Below, in pieces: positions 31,627 through 34,382 of a DNA stretch of 34,382 nucleotides. Origin of the DNA: an uncultured Alistipes sp. (GTDB lineage: Bacteria; Bacteroidota; Bacteroidia; Bacteroidales; Rikenellaceae); NCBI GenBank assembly GCA_958449275.1, contig CAUDHE010000016.1, forward strand, positions 1 through 34,382. The letters run 5' to 3'. The translations under genes and the position numbers were made by a program. Under the pieces are notes generated by a model. That model was not told the DNA's origin, did no database searches, and saw nothing but the letters and a program-made list of their open reading frames with translations. Numbering within the stretch: the first letter of the stretch is position 1; every line of letters starts with the position of its first letter.

Positions 31627-32607
31627 ATGCACATGTCCGACGCACTGGTATCCCCTGCCGTATTCGCGGCTGCGGGCGCCGCTTCGACAGCACTGATCGC
31701 AATCGCCGTCCGCAAAGTCGGCCGACGGCTCGAACCCGACGCGCCGCACGAGCGGCATACGGTACCGTTGATGGGGGTCATGGGAGCCTTCATCTTCGCC
31801 GCCCAAATGATAAATTTCTCCATCCCGGGCACGGGATCGAGCGGCCACATCGTAGGCGGAATATTGCTCGCGGCCCTGCTCGGACCGTGGGCGGCGTTCG
31901 TCACCCTATGCTCGGTACTCGTCCTGCAATGCCTTGTGTTCGCCGACGGCGGATTTCTGGCTCTGGGCTGCAACATCCTCAACATGGCCGCACTCTCGTG
32001 TCTGGTAGCCTATCCGCTCGTGTTCCGCCCTCTCATGCGGCGCGGCGCATCGACGGCCCGCATCTTCACCGCATCGATCCTCGCCGCCGTCGCGGCCCTC
32101 GAGACGGGTGCCGCGGCCGTCACGGCCGAGACCGAGCTGTCGGGCATAACCGCATTGCCCGCGGGCCGCTTTCTGCTCTTCATGATGCCGATACATCTGG
32201 TCATCGGGCTATGCGAGGGCGTCGCCACCGCTGCCGTACTCTGCGTGGTACGACGTTACAGACCCGAGCTGATGAACGATGCCGCAGGGATCGGGCAGTC
32301 CGAAAACCGCTCCGTGGCCAAAGTCGCGGCGGTGGTGGCGTCGGCGGCACTGCTTCTGGGCGGGGTGTCGCGTATAGCGTCGTCGGATCCCGACGGACTC
32401 GAATGGTCCGTCGAGAGGACGGCGGGAACACCCGAGCCGACCGAGGTCGCCGACGGACGTCTTCACCGAGTCGCGGCGGCCGTAGCCGAACGCACGGCCG
32501 TCATGCCCGACTACAACGCCTCGGCGGCTGGGATAATAGGCAGCGGTGCGATCATCGTCGCGGCGCTGGGCGTCTCGGGAATCATGCGGGCCATGCGACG
32601 CCGATGA
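31627..32607 (+). CDS. Nickel/cobalt ECF transporter substrate-binding fusion (NikMN type)
   Basis: A 326-residue membrane protein joining the two parts of a nickel/cobalt ECF importer. Residues 1-210 are a CbiM/NikM S-component: the N-terminus MHMSDAL supplies the metal-binding His2, and SSGHIVGG supplies His74; about six membrane segments follow. Residues 230-326 are the NikN/PDGLE-type part, with PDGLEW at 255-260 between two membrane segments. Next to a urease the metal is most likely nickel, though cobalt cannot be excluded by sequence. Its stop overlaps the next start (ATGA). Confidence 0.92.
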   Translation: MHMSDALVSPAVFAAAGAASTALIAIAVRKVGRRLEPDAPHERHTVPLMGVMGAFIFAAQMINFSIPGTGSSGHIVGGILLAALLGPWAAFVTLCSVLVLQCLVFADGGFLALGCNILNMAALSCLVAYPLVFRPLMRRGASTARIFTASILAAVAALETGAAAVTAETELSGITALPAGRFLLFMMPIHLVIGLCEGVATAAVLCVVRRYRPELMNDAAGIGQSENRSVAKVAAVVASAALLLGGVSRIASSDPDGLEWSVERTAGTPEPTEVADGRLHRVAAAVAERTAVMPDYNASAAGIIGSGAIIVAALGVSGIMRAMRRR

Positions 32608-33413
32608 AAGAGCGGCTGCAACGCGTTCTCTGCACGCTCGACGATCTGGAACGGGTCTCGCAATGCCGAAGTCCGCTCCACGACATGGACGCGCGCGCAA
32701 AGACCGTCGCTGCGACTCTGTTTCTCGTCGCCATGCTGTCCGTGCCGCTCATTCGATTGTCCGAACTGTTGCTCTACGCGCTGTTTCCCATAGTCGCGGC
32801 GGCCGCAGGCGGCTTCGACTACGGCACCGTCTGCCGTCGCTCGCTCGTGGCGTTACCCTTTGCCGCCATGATCGGCATATTCAATCCCGTATATCTGCGC
32901 GACGAGGTCTTCCGCATCGGCGACATCCCCGTCACCGAGGGGTGGATAATATTCGTGTCGATACTGTTGCGCGGCATGCTTGCGGTGCAGATACTGATGG
33001 TCCTCGTCAGATCGACGGGATATTTGCGTTTCTGCCGAAGTCTGCAACGACTGGGCGTACCCGCCGTCTTCACCACGCAACTGCTGTTCGTATTCCGTTA
33101 CATACGTCTGCTTTCGGAGGAGGCACTCGAAATGCTTCGGGCACGCGATGCCCGAGGTTACGGCCGACGCGCCTATCCCATGAGGATGTGGGCCGAAACG
33201 GTCGGACAACTGCTCGTCCGTGCCCTCGACCGAGCCGAACGCATACACGGCGCCATGCTCGCACGCGGATTCACGGGCCGCATTCCCGCCACCGACGTCG
33301 GCGGCGACAAGTGGCGGCGGTGCGATACGGCGATCCTGGCGGCATGGTGCACCGCGCTTCTGGCCGCAAGGGCGTTGTACCCAGCCGAGCGGATGGCTGC
33401 CCTGCTGACGTAA
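32604..33413 (+). CDS. ECF transporter transmembrane component (NikQ/CbiQ type)
   Basis: A 269-residue T-component with about five membrane segments. After a short helical start comes the SPLHDMDARAKTVAAT segment typical of CbiQ. The coupling helices that contact the ATPase carry the ARG signatures LRARDARGYGRR and MLARGFTGRI, the hallmark of ECF T-components. The start is the ATG overlapping the NikMN stop. With the NikMN and ATPase genes it makes a complete importer. Confidence 0.93.
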   Translation: MKERLQRVLCTLDDLERVSQCRSPLHDMDARAKTVAATLFLVAMLSVPLIRLSELLLYALFPIVAAAAGGFDYGTVCRRSLVALPFAAMIGIFNPVYLRDEVFRIGDIPVTEGWIIFVSILLRGMLAVQILMVLVRSTGYLRFCRSLQRLGVPAVFTTQLLFVFRYIRLLSEEALEMLRARDARGYGRRAYPMRMWAETVGQLLVRALDRAERIHGAMLARGFTGRIPATDVGGDKWRRCDTAILAAWCTALLAARALYPAERMAALLT

Positions 33414-33426
33414 AAAATTTTCCGTT

Positions 33427-34182
33427 ATGAGTCATCATTTTCTGTGTTTCGACGACGTGCATTACTCCTATCCCGACGGCCGCGAGGCTCTGCGCGGAGT
33501 GTCGTTCACCCTGCGTCACGGCGAAAAAGCGGCTCTGGTGGGTGTCAACGGAGCGGGAAAATCGACCCTGCTGTTGCACGCCAACGGATTGCTGCTGCCC
33601 GACAGCGGCCGTGTGGTCATGGGAGGCATGACCGTCACGCGCAAAACGGCACCCGTCGTCAGGCAGACGGTGGGGTTGGTATTTCAGGATGCCGACAACC
33701 AACTGTTCATGCCCACAGTCGGCGAGGATGTGGCGTTCGGACCGGCCAACATGGGGCTTACCGCCGAGGAGATCGACGAGCGGGTGACGCGGGCATTGCG
33801 TGCCGTGGGCGCCGAAGCGTTGCGCGACGCGGCTCCCTATCGTCTGTCGGGCGGGCAGAAAAAGAGCGTGGCCATAGCGACGGTACTCGCCATGGAGCCT
33901 TCGATACTGGTCATGGACGAACCTACGTCGAATCTCGATCCCCGCGCCCGACGCCTGATAATCGATCTGCTCGCCCGCTTCGACCACACCATGCTCATAG
34001 CCACCCACGATATCGACATGATTCCCGATCTGTGTCCCCGTACCATCGTTATGCGCGAGGGCCGCATCGCTGCCGACGGAGCGACCGCCCGCATATTCGC
34101 CGATCGACGGCTGATCGAGGAGTGCGGCCTCGAACAGCCCTGCCGCATGAAATACGCATCTGCCGCCGCAGGCGATATTTGA
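33427..34182 (+). CDS. ECF transporter ATPase (NikO/CbiO type)
   Basis: A 251-residue ABC ATPase that powers nickel/cobalt import. Walker A is GVNGAGKST (39-47), the Q-loop has Gln87 (FQDADNQLF, characteristic of ECF ATPases), the signature LSGGQ is at 140-144, Walker B ends in Asp164-Glu165 (VMDEPTSNLD) and the switch His is 194 (ATHD). Only one ATPase gene is present, so it should work as a homodimer, as in dedicated nickel/cobalt ECF systems. It is the last gene of the locus. No clear terminator follows. Confidence 0.95.
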   Translation: MSHHFLCFDDVHYSYPDGREALRGVSFTLRHGEKAALVGVNGAGKSTLLLHANGLLLPDSGRVVMGGMTVTRKTAPVVRQTVGLVFQDADNQLFMPTVGEDVAFGPANMGLTAEEIDERVTRALRAVGAEALRDAAPYRLSGGQKKSVAIATVLAMEPSILVMDEPTSNLDPRARRLIIDLLARFDHTMLIATHDIDMIPDLCPRTIVMREGRIAADGATARIFADRRLIEECGLEQPCRMKYASAAAGDI

Positions 34183-34191
34183 CGATTGCCA

Positions 34192-34221
34192 TTGCGGAAC
34201 CGCGATTTCTTCGTATATTTA
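34192..34221 (+). promoter_or_regulatory. Promoter of surE
   Basis: TTG (34192-34194), 19 bases, then TATATTTA (34214-34221), which differs from the TAnnTTTG element only in the last base. It lies 65 bases before the surE ATG and just behind the ATPase gene, so surE is probably a separate unit. Confidence 0.55.
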
Positions 34222-34286
34222 CGGCACGAGTCAACGGTTAGAAACGGCGGATCCGACACGGGCGACGTTTCACGGGATTCGCAGCG

Positions 34287-34382
34287 ATGCACAAAATGAA
34301 GAACGACAGACTTATTTTCGTCACCAACGACGACGGATATACGGCCAAAGGATTCGCCGCGGCCATAGAGGTGGCCCGCGAG
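34287..34382 (+). CDS. surE: 5'/3'-nucleotidase SurE (partial, cut by window end)
   Basis: The 32 visible residues contain LIFVTNDDGYTAKGF, the N-terminal metal-binding signature of SurE (the two adjacent aspartates bind the metal; NDDG motif), a nucleotidase that removes phosphate from nucleoside monophosphates. The ATG at 34287 or the one three codons later could be the start; the family usually begins close to the second. The rest of the gene lies beyond the window. Confidence 0.85.
   Translation, partial: MHKMKNDRLIFVTNDDGYTAKGFAAAIEVARE

Noticed and set aside
1..34382. CRISPR arrays, insertion sequences, prophage genes or a defence system
   Set aside because: No regularly spaced repeats, transposase, integrase, Cas or restriction genes were seen on either strand.

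Overview
The window is about 34 kb of a GC-rich member of the Bacteroidota, probably a gut Bacteroidales organism of the Rikenellaceae/Alistipes type. The phylum call rests on a SusC/SusD pair, Bacteroidota-style promoters (TTTG or TTG, about 19-20 bases, then TAnnTTTG), A-rich leaders instead of strong Shine-Dalgarno sites, and phylum-typical families (DUF1735, DUF4271, DUF3467). The genus is an inference from GC content and gene content only.

Layout. 1-987 is a long non-coding leader with a good promoter, G9 and C9 homopolymer runs, inverted repeats and a tRNA 3'-half-like relic. 988-9559 is a five-gene glycan-uptake operon: IPT/TIG-NHL lipoprotein, SusC-like transporter, SusD-like lipoprotein, DUF1735 lipoprotein and a Big_2/CBM6 lipoprotein, closed by a clear terminator. 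Convergent to it lie an ECF sigma factor followed by an unlisted 46-residue acidic ORF and a terminator, a large GH106-like alpha-L-rhamnosidase, and a DUF3467 protein. 14778-23190 is a housekeeping stretch on the plus strand: LysE-type exporter, cmk, ispH; then a small membrane protein, an S41 protease, an orphan histidine kinase, a DUF4271 membrane protein, hemD, rnpA and yidD. On the minus strand follow a secreted xylose-isomerase-like TIM-barrel protein and the fluoride channel crcB.

24883-34182 is a complete nickel-urease locus on the plus strand: ureA, ureB, ureC (structural), ureE, ureF, ureG, ureD (maturation), a UT-family urea channel, and an ECF-type nickel/cobalt importer (NikMN fusion, NikQ, NikO). 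The gene set brings in urea, brings in the metal, builds the apoenzyme and loads the metal, so the cell can release ammonia from urea, presumably host urea. The window ends inside surE.

The most interesting points are the self-contained urea/nickel locus with a fluoride exporter facing it across a shared 173-base intergenic region, long tails on UreB, strong hairpins without U-tracts placed between co-directional cistrons, and the tiny acidic ORF after the sigma factor. I did not find a clear new defence or mobile system.
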